Source: Vanessa cardui
Taxonomy: Eukaryota; Arthropoda; Insecta; Lepidoptera; Nymphalidae
Assembly: GCF_905220365.1 (NCBI RefSeq)
Contig: NC_061127.1
Span: 4,836,001 to 4,900,000 of the forward strand
Direction: 5' to 3'
DNA length: 64,000 nucleotides
Shown here: in pieces, positions 1 to 13,379 of the stretch
How the letters are laid out: every line of letters starts with the position of its first letter
Position numbering within the stretch: the first letter of the stretch is position 1
Made by a program: the position numbers and the translations under genes
Notes under the pieces: model-generated
Databases searched by the model: none
What the model was told of the DNA's origin: nothing
Seen by the model: only the letters and a program-made list of their open reading frames with translations

Positions 1-1415
1 CAGAAGTGCACATCGGTAACTGGGAGAAGTGCAACCTCATTCTTAATTGTTAATATTCATTTAATACTAACAATTAAGAATTGTAGTATTCAACACAATA
101 ATTCGTCAATATAATTGAAGATTTTTTTTAAGAAATATCGTTATTTCGACAAGATAAATAGCTGTAATTGTTCCTGAATTAATCTAGTCGAGATCGAGAG
201 ATTTCGATTCACGACCTTAAATGGGAAACTCATTGATATCAAGCAGTCAACGTATTTGCCATGTAAATAGCACAGCTACATTATCCTTTCCTTATCTTGG
301 ACGTTGCTAAATAAACACATCAAATGTCGTCCAACAAAGCTATTCTGTAAAAATATATTTTCGCAGTCGATTTTATGACTCGACTATAATCGAGTCAGTG
401 TGATACGATATTTCGAATAAATATCTTTTGAATGTTATAATTATTCTAATGTAGTATAAACAAAGGAACAGCCTGTAAATTTTAAAGGTTATTCTTCTGA
501 ATAATGTTACACTGCTTTCTGATATTCTACGTCAAATTAAGAATTTGTTTGTAAAGGAAAGCTCCACAGATTATAAAACAGTAAATGGAATCCAGTTGTC
601 AAGTCAATAAAAGTTAGACAGAGAAAGCTACCTTACGGCAGTCTTGTTGTCTCTCACTCGAGAGGTCAATTTTGTGGGGCGATTGCTCAGTCGATTTTAT
701 ATGTATTCAGATTGAGTGATGCTAATACGGACAGGATTTACGAGAGATCACGATCTTGCAAATTGTGCGAGATAACAAATTACCTACCGGTCGAGATATT
801 CGAATACTATCGTAAACGGAATGCCGTTCTTGCGTTTAAATCTTACAACATTCATGTCAATCTTACTGGTAAAGTTATCCGTGAAAATATACTTAGCATA
901 GTAAGTATACTTGTTTATGCAAATGCTCGTAAATATATGGTAAGTCTAAGCCCAATAGGAAAAGGCCTCATCTGCTATTAAAGATCTTTTAAGCTTAGCT
1001 TATATCATTAGAAAGGTGACTAAAGATACCGCAAAATGTAACTTTGCCTCTGGGCTCGATGTGAATATTGTCTTGATCGGTTTTGAACTGTCAATGAAAT
1101 GTTCGTTAGGTCTCTCCCGAACTATCCCGGCTCCATTTTTATTAATAAATAATTGGTAACATTTATTTAAAAGTGGTCTGTTGATGGTTAAGCTTGATCT
1201 ATGGATCTTGTCACATGGCAATCATACTTTTCAAACATGATACCGAAGTGCCGGTTGTGTAAATAAATCTGAAGATCATGTGTTTTTAACTTACTAACAT
1301 GTAAACTAAAGGACTCGCATCCGGTTTTGCTTGTTTGGACATCGTAAAGTAAACAAATGGAACGTCGAGGTGACTTTTCATTTTCTTTTTGTATTGCTCT
1401 ACTATGTTTACTTAC
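1..1415. other. Intron 2 of the Chd64-like gene, no other gene seen
   Basis: This AT-rich stretch lies beyond the donor of exon 2, so it is intronic to the Chd64-like gene. A 90-codon open frame at 712-981 begins with TTG, has no splice context and no recognisable motif, and I do not treat it as a gene. I see no recognisable repeat here. Confidence 0.6.
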
Positions 1416-1552
1416 TTGCAGAGTACTGTGCCGTCTTTGAGGACTTCGTAGAAGTTGTCCATGTCTCCTGAGGTGTTGTCAGGCTCGCCGATGATCTGCC
1501 GGATCCATTCTAAACATTCCTCCGCCAGTTCTTCACTGTATTTGCTGTTTAT
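1416..1552 (-). CDS. Chd64: Chd64-like calponin/transgelin, coding exon 2
   Basis: This is the second coding exon of a calponin-homology muscle protein. On the minus strand it reads INSKYSEELAEECLEWIRQI, then a stretch ending in FYEVLKDGTVLCK. That is the start of the CH domain, an actin-binding helical module, of the transgelin / Chd64 / muscle protein 20 family. The acceptor is a CAG next to 1552 and the donor is AA|GTAAGT at 1416. The exon is 137 nt: 45 codons plus two bases, so it ends in phase 2 inside the Lys codon of VLCK. It joins in frame to exon 1 at 15361-15414. Later exons, with the rest of the CH domain and the C-terminal calponin repeat, must lie left of position 1. The family acts in the cytoplasm on actin filaments, mainly in muscle. 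The family assignment is strong. The choice of the Chd64 name over another transgelin paralogue is from memory of insect homologues. Confidence 0.9.
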
Positions 1553-1749
1553 CTGTAATTTAAATTAAATAAATATTTATCATCTCGACCACGTCTCTAT
1601 GTAAAGCTAGTAAATCTTCTTTAGTAGGTCTTAAGCGATTGTGATGGATTACAACCCTATCATATCGAGAAAAGCATTAAAATTCGAAAGCCGCGGGTAA
1701 CAAACAGGTATAATATATAAATACAGAAGTTTTCATACAATGTTTTTAC

Positions 1750-1800
1750 ATTTCATATAATGTTTCGTCAACGACATATTGACGAAACATTATATGAAAT
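1750..1800. repeat. Perfect 22-bp inverted repeat (hairpin)
   Basis: The arms 1750-1771 and 1779-1800 are exact reverse complements with a 7-base loop (CGACATA). It lies in intron 1 of the Chd64-like gene, about 200 bp from exon 2. The origin is unclear: it may be a collapsed mobile-element end or a local palindrome. Confidence 0.85.
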
Positions 1801-2109
1801 GAACTCATTATTTTTTTTGTAATTAATAAATACTATGTGAAATATGACGACGATATGTATTTGTATTATATATATTTACAAAACATATTCTACTCTACGC
1901 TATTATATAAGCATAACATGTAGCAATTAAACCAAAGTAGGTAAGAACTTAATCTTCTCAGTAACATATATTATGGTATAGAGGATGAATGAACGTTATT
2001 ACAACTTACAAGTATCAACTATTAATATACATCACAAAATGAACTTATGTATCTTGCAAAAGTAACATGACCAGATTAAACTACTAAGCCGTCACATGCC
2101 GTGCAGTTT

Positions 2110-2240
2110 TTATTATATTAACTAGCTATACCCGCGACTACGCACGCCTTTCAATATACCAGTGAGTTTAGTTTATGATGTAGTGTGAAAAACGGTCCAG
2201 CCGTTCCATAGATTAGCCAAGAACAAACAGGCTTACATAT
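2110..2240. mobile_element. Retroelement-tail-like fragment
   Basis: It contains TAGCTATACCCGCGACTACG and, further on, CGGTCCAGCCGTTCCATAG. Both are wordings characteristic of the 3' ends of widespread lepidopteran transposable elements. The fragment is short and degenerate, and the family is not assigned. Confidence 0.4.
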
Positions 2241-2241
2241 G

Positions 2242-2302
2242 CTAAGTGAGTTTCTTAACTTACATATAATTTTATAATATGTAAGTTAAGAAACTCACTT
2301 AG
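2242..2302. repeat. Perfect 26-bp inverted repeat (hairpin)
   Basis: The arms 2242-2267 and 2277-2302 are exact reverse complements around a 9-base AT loop. It follows directly on a fragment resembling a lepidopteran retroelement tail (2110-2240), so it may be part of a decayed element. Confidence 0.85.
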
Positions 2303-2360
2303 GTACAACTATGACATTTCTAATTAAGTATCAATGAGTTTGACTTCCACACTTGACTTG

Positions 2361-2670
2361 ACCAGAGATGGCCCAGTGGTAAGAACGCGCGCATCTAAAC
2401 CGATGATTGCGGGTTCAAACCCAGGCAAGCACCGATGATTCATGTGCTTAATTTGTCTTTATAATTCATCTCGTGCTCAGCGGTGAAGGAAAACATCGTG
2501 AGGAAACCTGCATGTATCAAATTTCATAGAAATTCTGCCACATGTGTATTCCACCAACCCGCATTGGAACAGCGTGGTGGAATATGTTCCAAACCTTCTC
2601 CTCAAAGGGAGAGCCTTTAGCCCAGCAGTGGGAATTTACAGGCTGTTGTTGTTTGTTGTGTTTGTTTGTT
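2361..2670 (+). mobile_element. tRNA-derived SINE (family 1), near full length
   Basis: A box A-like TGGCCCAGTGG at the head and a box B match (GGTTCAAACCC, about 2413) mark an RNA polymerase III promoter. A conserved body follows (TCGTGCTCAGCGGTGAAGGA, then the CCTTCTCCTCAAAGGGAGAG region) and the element ends in a TTG/TTTG-rich tail. At least seven other copies or pieces occur in the window. Confidence 0.85.
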
Positions 2671-4140
2671 ACTGAAAACTAAGCAGGGAATCAAACAAAA
2701 CTATGACTCTATGTTTTATAATGAATTGATTGCGTTAACCGCTAATCGTTAATCTCTGTATGAGTTAGTATTAATGTGTATTTTATTACAATGACAACGC
2801 TTTGACGGTATCAGGTTTATATGTTAATGATATCCATGTACTCTGAGTTTCAGGTTTATTGAGCCTTCAACGAGCTATAGACTGAGGCTGTGCCTCTTGA
2901 AACACCTCATTAAAATAGACAAGTGTACTAAAATATTCATGTACGCTTATTCAGGCTTTGAGTGATAATTTGCTTTGCGAAAATGAACTCTTTGCGTTTG
3001 GTTTAAGAAAAAAGCATGTTTACTGATGTTATTATGGTTAAACATGTTCTTAGTCTCATGTAATCAAAGCATACAAAATATAAGGATTTAATTACAACAA
3101 TTATGATAATTATATTAATATCAATAATTTTAAGTGAAGTTGTGCGTTTTCAATATTTGTATACTTATTTGTGCTACAATTAAACATACATTAATTAAAC
3201 AGGAGTTTTTTATTAATATTTGCTTTGTCTAGTATCATCTTTTTACAATAAAAAAAGTTTTATGTCAGTTTCATTAAATTTCGTTAATACATATTTTGAA
3301 ACGCCAGTGATGCTTGTTTAAGCCTACAAATTACAAAATACAGTCCCTTGTCACGTACATACGTCTGAACGCGAGAAACTAAACTAAATACCAAACAATT
3401 TTTCTTAGGGTTTTCAGTAATGTGAAAGATACAGGGAGGTTTCAGAGTATCATACATAAAAGTATTGTTACCGGCTGGGAGTTTTACTGGCATGTGACGC
3501 GTTAATCAATAGTCATAATAAGTGTGTCGACAAAAAAGTTTTTATGTAGAACCCTATTCTAGAAGCCCGTACAAAGCTGGGACGAGAAGACCTATATAAA
3601 AACAAATTATATATCTATATATAGATATGAGTAAAATGTTTTCATTTGCTTTCATTAAAATGATAACGTCATTAGAATCTAAGAAACCGCCGCAAATTTA
3701 ACGATCCGTTATCATTACAGCTTGAATAATTATAATATTGTAAGTATTGAATAATTGTTTAGCCATGCTTGACATTAAGATACGTTCGATTGCAATTTGA
3801 GCCTTATGGTTGCTATATAAACATAATACGATAAACTACTGTAGGAAATTATGCAAGTTTTGCCAATGCTAAGCGCAAACTGAAGGTCACGCTGATAACG
3901 CAGGCCAATGAATATACGACTTGTAATAACAAAACTAATTTATATTTCAAAATAAATACTCATTTTATTTCCGTGAGTTACTTTGTATGTTTTCTGGAAT
4001 TGTTATTTACTTGTACATTTTCAAAATTAAAACCAATGACTTCATTTAAAACACGTAATAAATTTTGACTGAAATTTGATAGCAATTTGTGTTTCTTAAT
4101 GCTTCGTAGCTATTTATCGAAACTTTATAAAGAGTTTTTT

Positions 4141-4415
4141 CTTGGCTTTGTGCAAGCCCGTCCGGCTATGTATCACCCACTTATCAGTTATTCTACCGCC
4201 AAATAACAGTATTCAGTATTGTTGTGTTCCGGTTTGAAGGGTGAGTGAACCAGTGTAACTTCAGGTACAAGGGACATAACATCTTAGTTCCCAAGGTTGG
4301 TGGCACATTGACGATGTAAGGAATAGTTAAAATTTCTTACATCTTCATTGTCTATGGGTAATGATGACCATTTATCATCAGGTGGCCCAAATGCTCGTCC
4401 GCCAACCTATACCAC
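4141..4415 (-). repeat. Dispersed about 280-bp repeat (family 2), minus orientation
   Basis: It is nearly full length, running from the GTGCAAGCCCGTC end to the GCTCGTCCGCCAACCTAT end. It shares long near-identical stretches with copies at 5868, 24910, 28173, 52078 and 60950. I see no coding capacity. It behaves like a short interspersed element, but I did not find a clear polymerase III promoter in it. Confidence 0.8.
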
Positions 4416-5867
4416 AAAAAAAAAACAATAAACACAAAAACAATGATTTGACGCTGTTCAAAAATATTTTCTTATCATGTAGGTACATATGACGACGTTT
4501 ATTCGATGCATTTGTATCTGACAGAATACGAGAGCTTAATGTATGTACGGGATTAAGTTCAGTAAAGCTGTTCTGATCTTTCGGACGCAATTACTGATTG
4601 TTGCATATTGATTAATGATTTGTAGCTGATAAGAATCGACTATTCCCAAACTAGATAAACTAATATTGATAGTTATGAATACGACAGCGACTCCGTTCGT
4701 TTGACTTGATTGTTATGGCGTTATAGTCCGATGGCCTCACTGGCTCTCAGTCTATTAGCCTGGGATCTGGTTCAAGACTGAAATATGACTGGAAAATAGA
4801 TATATACAGGATTTACGAGTCGCGGGATATATTTGAGAATAATAATTTTGAGAAGCATAAGCGTATCTATTTAATTGACGAAGATTTTTTGTTAAGTACG
4901 TTATATAAAACAAAAAAAAACTATGTAAAGAAATTATCGAAGTATAACATTAGCTTGTTTTGGAACCTCAACAAAAACTCGTTGAAATTTTAATCTTTTA
5001 TTTTCTGGTTTTTTATTTTATACGTGTAATCATTTAATTATTCATATTTAATTACTACGAGCAAAGCTTGCATTATCTATTTATGTCTGTTTAAATTTGT
5101 TTATAAGCAATTATCCGACACGATCCACGGTAGGTGGTGACGGTTGTCTATTGTATGTTGATGGTACTGTGCCAGAAACGGTCACGTAAATATTAATAAC
5201 TAGATAAAAACCCGGCTTCATACAAACAAATAAATAAAACTTAACAAATAACTGTTGATCATTTACTTTGATTTATTTTGATTTTTTTTATTAAACATCT
5301 GTATTTTCTATAAAAGTGGTGAAATAATCATGCTTAACACATCTTTCTGAACGCACCCATAAACGTCAAACATGGCCGTTAAACTGTCATGTCAATAAAT
5401 TTCATGGAATTATAACTTGGATTTCAATCTCCATCGTGTCTTCTTCATCGCACGTGACATTGGCGAAATAATTTGTGCCCTCTTGTCACAAATAGCCATT
5501 TTAAAAAAAAAGAAAAAATATAACTTGTATTTGTAATATCGAAATATCTCGATTATACGAATTTTGAGGATATGTTGTCGCCTAAAAATAATTATTTTTA
5601 ACGATCCATACTTAAGGATAAACATTTGGAAGCGATATGCGTCACCCAAACTAATATTTCATACTTGACCCAGGACATAGGATTTCTCGTATAAATTAAT
5701 CGTCTCGTCACATCTGGTGCAAATGTAGGTCAATGTTATCCGAGAATTTAAATAACGCTTCGGTAAAATAACATTATTGACACACTTACTGGTAAGGACT
5801 AAGTGCTTTTTGCCAAATATGAAAAAATAAACTTTTATGAAAAAACATTTATTTATTTATTTATTTT

Positions 5868-6140
5868 ATGGAATAGGTTGGCGGACGAGCATATGGGCCA
5901 CCTGATGGTAAGTGGTCACCATCACCCATAGACAATGACGCTGTAAAAAAATATCTTACATCGTCAATGTGCCAGCAACCTTGGGAACTAAGATGTTATG
6001 TACCTTGTGCCTATAGTTACACTGGCTCACTCGCCCTTCAAACCGGAACACAACAACACTGCGTACTGTTGTTTAGCGGTAGAATATTTGATGAGCGGGT
6101 GGTACCTACCCAGGCGGGCTTGCACAAAGCCCGACTACAA
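5868..6140 (+). repeat. Dispersed about 280-bp repeat (family 2)
   Basis: It reads from GGTTGGCGGACGAGCATATG to the GGCTTGCACAAAGCCC end. It opens with a run of ATTT units just upstream. It lies about 1.5 kb from an oppositely oriented copy at 4141-4415, so the intron transcript could fold on itself. Confidence 0.8.
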
Positions 6141-6366
6141 TTTTTAATAACTAGGTACTGTAGGATATTTATATCCAACCATCATAATTTTATAAACCGA
6201 CCATTTTACAGAGTACCTATATAATGAGAAATCAATGTTGACAAATGAGATGTTACTAGATTTCTAGAAGTGTAGCGAATGTCACATACTATATGCATAA
6301 TGACGTCAGTATATCTGATAAAATATAAGCGATAGCGTTTATTATAGTCTCTTAACTGTATAGACG

Positions 6367-6440
6367 TGTATGCAGGTTTCCTCATGATGTTTTCCTTCTC
6401 TCCATCACCGCCGAGCACGAGATGAATTATAAAACCTTGG
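6367..6440 (-). mobile_element. SINE family 1 fragment
   Basis: This short internal piece (GCAGGTTTCCTCATGATG then ACCGCCGAGCACGAGATG) matches the middle of the SINE at 2361-2670 in reverse orientation. Confidence 0.7.
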
Positions 6441-8824
6441 CAACTCAATGGCGCCTGCCTGTTTTCAAACTAGCAATCTCAGTTCTGAATAAGAATCACC
6501 AAGTTTGTCTTAAGAAGTAAAACATGAAGGGATTATTTTAAAATTTTAATATACAAGCAAGTTTAGACGATTTCAATAAAACAAATTATCATTTAGATTT
6601 ATTCCAGAGGCATGTAGCGCTGGAACGTCGATTGGCGTAGCTTCGGTGCATATTTAGTACGTCATTTTCGATTTTCTCTAAAGAATATGAGTGTGAAGCA
6701 ACGATTTTACTAATGAAGTCGTAACATAATTAAAAATACCATAATTTTGTGGAAAATTATTACATAATATTTTTTGAAGCTTAAGTAAGGTAACGATGTA
6801 AGAGACGCTGAAAAATATTGTACCTGCTATAAAAATCGTGAAATCGATTAATGCTGATAAATAATCGAATAAATACTACATAAACATCGAGATAACATAT
6901 TTGTATGTATCGAATATGGGTCAAAACTGCAATAAACACTTCCTTTTTCGGAAAACCGGCTGAATCACGTTTGTTCCGTAACTCTCGGATGCTTAAGGTG
7001 AAAACAGGCTAACGCATTCCGAGTACTTTATATTACAATATAAATAAACAACCATTATTTATTTACGCAAATTGAGCAATTGCTGAATATCTTGAATTTG
7101 TTTTATTTTTGTTTTATTAAACATTTGCGAATATATGTACCTTACTTTAGCTGGTAATCCCGACTTTGTATAGATGTAATAAGAATTGTATATCGTCTTA
7201 TTGTTGTTTCATTAATGACATAAAATTTCACAATAAATAATAACCAATCAGAACATAACAACTAGGTACTTATGTCCTTTTAGAAATATACGAATTGATT
7301 ACGAATGGAAGACGAACCATGTCGAATAAACTAAGCTTTGATAATACTGTTTACCAAATTAGCAGGCACTTAATGATAATAAGTATCAATAATAATTTTT
7401 ATATTAAAAAGTACTTCGAAGGTTTTATCTAACTGACCTAAATGAACCTTATTTAATTATTATTTGTTAGACATCCATTACAAACACAAATATAGATTAT
7501 TATAATATTAATTAATTAAGATATAACAACATTTATCGCTAAAACAGGTTATGTTAGTTCCTTTTACGACCTTTTAATGCAGTTTTACGTAAAAGTAATT
7601 ATAAAAAAAAATGGGAAATATTCTTAAACCAATCATGTTTTCCTGTTTCTAATGTCAAATTAATGATGAAAATCGAGATAAATATTTGTGCAATGACGAT
7701 GTTTAAACGAGTTTTCATAGTAATATACATAAGTATCTATACTTATGTTTGTCGAGCTGATAATTGATGTTTTGTTCCTTTAAATTATTTTAAAATAGTC
7801 GAAAAATGTTAATCATCAAATAATTTCGTATAATTTACTTAACAAAAACCGTAATGTTTAAAATGTATACAAATATTGCGTACCCATATGAATTATATAG
7901 CACGGTTCATTAAAATTTTTTCAATGCTCGTCATCGTTTGCGTTATGAATTATGATTTTAAATTCCCCGGTTACTGGTTAGTGGGGACGGTGCCTTTTAA
8001 AAATAATTATATTTGACGAGTTAACATATAAAATTTAAACTTCGAGCATAAAAGTGGTGTTTGGGACCCCTGGTTGAAATGAAATGAAGTCACTTCCGCT
8101 ATATATACCTAAATATGTATCAAATAATAGAACATGAAATAAATCAAAAACGTTTCATAATAAATAAATGTCAAAATATCGAATGTTATTAATATCCCGT
8201 GTAAAAAAAATGAAACAAAAAGTTACAATAATAATATGTGCCAAAGAGAGTAAAACTTCGTCTTTCCTGCCAGGACACTCCAAGTAAAAGACCTTCGTTC
8301 CAAAAATGATTCTCTGATATAAGTAGTAACAAGACAAATTAGGGCAATAGTAGGAAGAATGATACAAAATGACATTGAGCGTATTAGGAAATCATAATTA
8401 TCAATAATAAAATTATTACAAAACGTGCGTTTTAAATAAAAACAGTACTCGGAATTTAATAACTCATTGATTAGTAAAATATTTATAAGTAATTCATTGT
8501 GTAATTGCTCAACCGTCAACCATGGTACCAAAAATCAACTCACGCGCACGATGACGCAACTGACCAAGGATTCAAACGTGACTCAGAATTTTTCAGACAA
8601 ATCGCTGGCAAAAAATCAAGTGGTCTCAACGTAAATCCTCATTCGTTTCGTCTGTTCATTGGTCGTCTAATAAGAATATCAAACAGGTTCCTTCTATGGT
8701 ATAATGTTGTAGGTCAATGTTATTCGTGTAATGAAATCAGAATAGTTAGAATTTGCAGCTATTTTTAGTTAATCCGTCATTTTAGGTCATATTATTCATT
8801 TCAGTTGTCCTGTTTCATGCGACA

Positions 8825-9012
8825 TAATTCATCTCGTGCTCAGCGGTGAAGGAAAACATCGTGAGGAAATCTGCATGTGTCTAATTTCATCGAAATGATG
8901 TCACATGTGGATTCCAACAACCCCCATTGGAACAGCTTGATCGAATGTGTTCCAAAACATTCTCCTCAAAGGGAGAGTAGGCCTTAGCCCAGCTGTGGAA
9001 ATTTATAGGCTT
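8825..9012 (+). mobile_element. SINE family 1, 5'-truncated
   Basis: It starts at the ATTCATCTCGTGCTCAGCGG part of the consensus and runs to the 3' end. The tRNA-like head is missing. Several substitutions mark it as an older copy. Confidence 0.75.
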
Positions 9013-11335
9013 TTAATGTAAAATGTAATGCGACCGAAACTATTTTAAGTTATATAGAGACGCTTTGTTATTCACAACAAAAAGAATGATCAGAAATTTC
9101 TCAAACATAACTTTCATTTAAATTTGAATATAATATTTAAGTATGCCGAATACCTCTTTGACAACGACCGTATATTTTAACGCAACACGTTGATAGGACT
9201 GACCGATAAGAAGATCGTTAAATAGCTCCTTTCATTAATATTCCGTAGCCTTATCTAATTTGTGTTTGGAGACAGAGGAAGTAGTTTCTTGTTGGCTATG
9301 TCCCCTTTGAACATTTTTGTAACACTTGCCTAGCAAATTTATTCATTTATTTATTTATTTTATAAAACATATACATATACGTATAAATTTGAATCTAATT
9401 ATTTGTTGATACGAAAATAATGATAATAAAATTCTATAAAGAAATGATGACCAAAAAGTTACAATACAGAAACGAGACAGTACATAGTACTGACACTAAT
9501 TTAATCTAACTATTGATAATTATACGTACGTATTAAATCACATTATTGGCGCCCCAGCTGCTAACGAAGGTCATATGTAGGGATTACTAAAGCCATTGAG
9601 AGCGCTCTTTCATACTCAAGCTATACATGGTCAAGATGCAGGCCTTACTCGTTCAGTGACATAACGTCCGAAGACGCAAATAGCTATGACTCAACATTAA
9701 CGGATTTCATCGGAACGTTGGCTGTATACGATTTCAAACAGATTTGAAGAGAACGAGCTAGAATCCTTACTCATATAATAAATCAGATAGTAAGTTTGTT
9801 ACGAATTCTTGTCGTAACTACTCTACAGATAATCACGAAATGTTTCATGTACAGAACTAATAAAAAAGTTGTAGAGAACAAGTAAGCAAATAGTTTAATA
9901 TTAATTAAATTTATATGACGTGTGGAAAATGGACGATGCAGTGGTCTTCGCCTACAATGGTTTAACATTGATCGAAAAGGAAGCAGGAATGGGGTCAATA
10001 CGAGCGAGCATGAGGCCTCTCGTCCGACACATTCAATACAATGTTACTTAGATTCTTAATATGTAATAAAATAACACATAAACTTTAAGCATTAAATAAG
10101 ATAGTAAATGAACAGGGATATATTATATTTCAAATATGGTTAACTCATTTTATTGTTCCGTAATATATGTTCATGGGTGGATCATCATTATGTTAATGGG
10201 AATGAAACATACGAGTGTATTACTCTAGCAGACCCGCCCACACGTCGCTGTGGCAACGTTATTCATTTAGTTATATTGGATGATAATGTTTAGGCAAAAG
10301 CCTCGAAACACGCCGAATATAATGCTACAAATTTTATGTTAAAATATTATAATAATGCACGTATAAGAATAGCTATATTTTTAATAGATATTAATTTTAA
10401 TGAAAAGAGGACCTTGATGACTTTATCAAATATTTTAAGGATGACCGGCCTGAGAACTAAACACACTTTCGAATGCTTGTGTTTTAAGCATAATATCAAT
10501 GAAAATCCCTTGATCTAACTAAATCTTTGGAGTTCTACCATTGGAACTATTTTGGTGGAAACCATCCGATTACGATGTTTATGATAAATAATGTTATATT
10601 CATTTTTTGATATCTATAATGTTATCCGGTACTATGAAAAAACAATTTCTAAAATTCGATATCACTTATTGACAGAACTTTTGGCAAGCACACTCATCAT
10701 ATTCATATCATATTACACAATCAAGCGATACATAGTGATGATGTGTTTCAGTATACAGGACGAGTGAGCCAGGGACTACACGCACGAGGGAAATCATTTC
10801 TCAATTCCCATAGCTGGTGGCGCTTTTAATAGTAAATTTTATAACACGTATTAACACCTACTGAAATTGTATAACACGTATATTTTAAAAGGTACACAAG
10901 AACCGAATTCAACAGGTACAAATAATAAGGTAATTATAGTAAAGAGGAACAGCTATCGTAATCTCGTCGTGTAATATCTCTCACGCTTAGTCTGACCAGT
11001 TTAATCGTCTCCTAAATGACAATAGTTTAATCAACGTTGCGAAAGAGAAATTTCGTAGTGTCAATCTCGAACATATGGTGGAGTTTTGAAAGTAACCTAT
11101 ATTTAAACCTTATAAATACGTCCAGCGTAAAGGCCATACCTTATAAGGTGCGGTTTGGTGTTGTAACTGAACCGTGCCTTTTATGATTCATCGTCTTGTT
11201 GAATTAGTATAGAATAAATTCTCTGACACTAATTGAACATCTGTTTCTGTATTATGTGTCTAAACGTTTAATATGTAAACATCACTTAATGACGACTAAG
11301 ACATTTTTTCTCATGTGTGCCTTCGTGTAATACAA

Positions 11336-11520
11336 TATATACTAATATTATAAATGCGAAAGTACATCTGTCTGTCTGTTGATCTTCAACAGCCAAACTA
11401 TTCAACCGAATTTGATGAAATTCACTACGAACCAAGTTTGAACTCTAAGGAAAAACATAGTTCAACACCTGACAATCAACTCTGGACATAACATGCGGCC
11501 AACTCAAAAAGCGCAAGAAG
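11336..11520 (+). mobile_element. Retroelement-tail-like repeat (TCTGTCTGTCTG type)
   Basis: ATATTATAAATGCGAAAGTA is followed by CTGTCTGTCTGTTG and CCGAATTTGATGAAATTC. This is the reverse-strand signature of a common lepidopteran element end. Related copies lie at 13979, 18740, 34960 (reverse) and 51420 (reverse). No coding sequence is present. Confidence 0.6.
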
Positions 11521-12946
11521 CCGGGGGCGATAACTACTACATATATTTTTAAATTTAACAAGAATTTTTTTATGTTCAATGTTCACGCGTCGGCTAATCA
11601 AACAACATTTCGTTTTAATTAATTAACATTGTGATAATGTTATGAGTAATGCTTATGATGTAATAGCTTATTTTTAATATTTAAAAAATATGTTTGTGCT
11701 CTATTCGTTACTAAGATTTATTTGACAGTAATAGTATAAAGTAAGGTGTTCTGTCAGTGCGAACCGTGGCCTAAAATAATAAACTAGTTTTTTTTCTTTG
11801 TATCTTTGTCCTTCAATTTAACGTTTTATGTAGACCCTTGTAATTATTATGCCCTTGCGAAGCCGAGACGGGAGTTAAACTTTAACAAAATTATACATTA
11901 ATAACTATACTAAAACTTATTATGTATGAATTTTAAAATTCATAAAAACCTCCATTTTTTATTAAAAGACCGTAACATAAGTATATGAAGTTTTCAAAAT
12001 TAGAATTAAATTACCGCCTAAATATAACGTTAATTTACCGTACTTTTTTAAAATTTCATATAGCAAAGGAATGATTTTTTTTCCTACAAGTTTATAAAGA
12101 AAGTATTACATATACGTACTAAGAAGTTTGCATATTATGCAAAACTGATAATTCAATTACATTTAATCTTTTTATTTTATTATTATAACTGAGATATTGT
12201 TTCTTTTTTAATAACTTGACTAAGTAAGCTTCGTTCCTGCTGCACAGTTACGATCATCGATGCATAACGAGTATTATTTGGTAAATAAAAACCGGTCGGA
12301 ATTGTTGAACGCTTCTCCTTGACCCAGAACGGCAGCAACAGGAAGAGATGCGTTGACTTTAAAAACACCTTTTACCAATTATAATTATAATATTAAACTA
12401 CGAAGTCTTTCGAAAAAAAATTAAATACGAAAACTAATAAGTGGTTACTAACACAGTTCGCTTAAATATAAATATAATATTTATGTTGAGACGAGAGTGA
12501 GGCCGATGACCGTATTCGGTAATGCTTAAGTCTGCGCAATTTACATGTAACGCAAAATTTTTGTGAACGCTAAATTAATACAATTTTCATATTATAATGG
12601 ATATTTTAACTTGATAATTAGAAGGACCGTTATTTTATAACTTGTCTTATTTCATTTTTTTAAATATGGACGGTACATGTACGAGTAGATTATCTTGATC
12701 GTATTTAGACAAAACCGATTAATTTCGGTTACATTTAAACAATCCAGTTTAACCGAATGCTTTTAATTGTAAATTAATAACTCGTTCATAATTTTTAAAA
12801 GTCAGCCAGTCTAGATTTATAAAATAACGGTATTTACAAACTTAACATTAATTGCATTCACAGATTATAAAACAAAATGTCAGTTTGAGCTAGCGGTACA
12901 TTATCATATACAAATTCCCGGTATTGCTAGTGTGATGAATGCCTAA

Positions 12947-13307
12947 TTAAGTTTCAATAATCTTTATTTTACTGTGTATATACATTTTATAAAGTTATTT
13001 AGAATTCATGGACCCGATGATAACGAGTTACGACGTGCGTTATCAACTTACAATTTAAAAAATAACGATATTAACCCAATAATATATATTACGTCATTGT
13101 TAGAAGACGTTGAGCTGACTGATAACATGAATATTTCTCAGTTAGTTCCTGCTAAATCAATATTTAATATTTTATGTAATAAATGTTTGGAAGTCTACCT
13201 TTTGACATATCTTGGGTTTGATGCTTTAGACTCATTGTCAAAAATTTATTGAAAACGTATTTAAACTAACATTTCCAGAACATATTTCTTGTTCTCTCAT
13301 TTTTTAA
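12947..13307 (+). pseudogene. Decayed open frame of unknown origin
   Basis: An open frame with protein-like composition runs from just after a stop at 12944-12946 to a TGA at 13250-13252. It includes FRIHGPDDNELRRALSTY and SQLVPAKSIFNILCNKCLEV. After a one-base slip in the A-run near 13241 the reading continues plausibly in another frame (KFIENVFKLTFPEHISC) to a TAA at 13307. There is no ATG at the left end, only a GTG within it. The internal frame change and low codon bias suggest a dead fragment, perhaps transposon-derived, or an old exon copy. I do not recognise the family. Confidence 0.3.
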
Positions 13308-13379
13308 TTTATTTATTGATATCAGATACTTACTGGTTAGCTCTGGAATCAATCCAAAGCTTACCAATAAGTATCAAAC

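Noticed and set aside
712..981. 89-codon frame on the plus strand
   Set aside because: It begins with TTG, shows no motif, and lies in an intron of the Chd64-like gene.
1741..2670. tRNA gene
   Set aside because: The box A and box B-like motifs at 2367-2424 belong to a SINE head. The rest of a cloverleaf does not form and a SINE body follows.
8223..8531. 102-codon minus-strand frame with several hydrophobic runs
   Set aside because: The long TA-rich runs naturally give Leu/Ile/Phe codons. No motif or splice context is visible, and it lies in an intron full of repeats.
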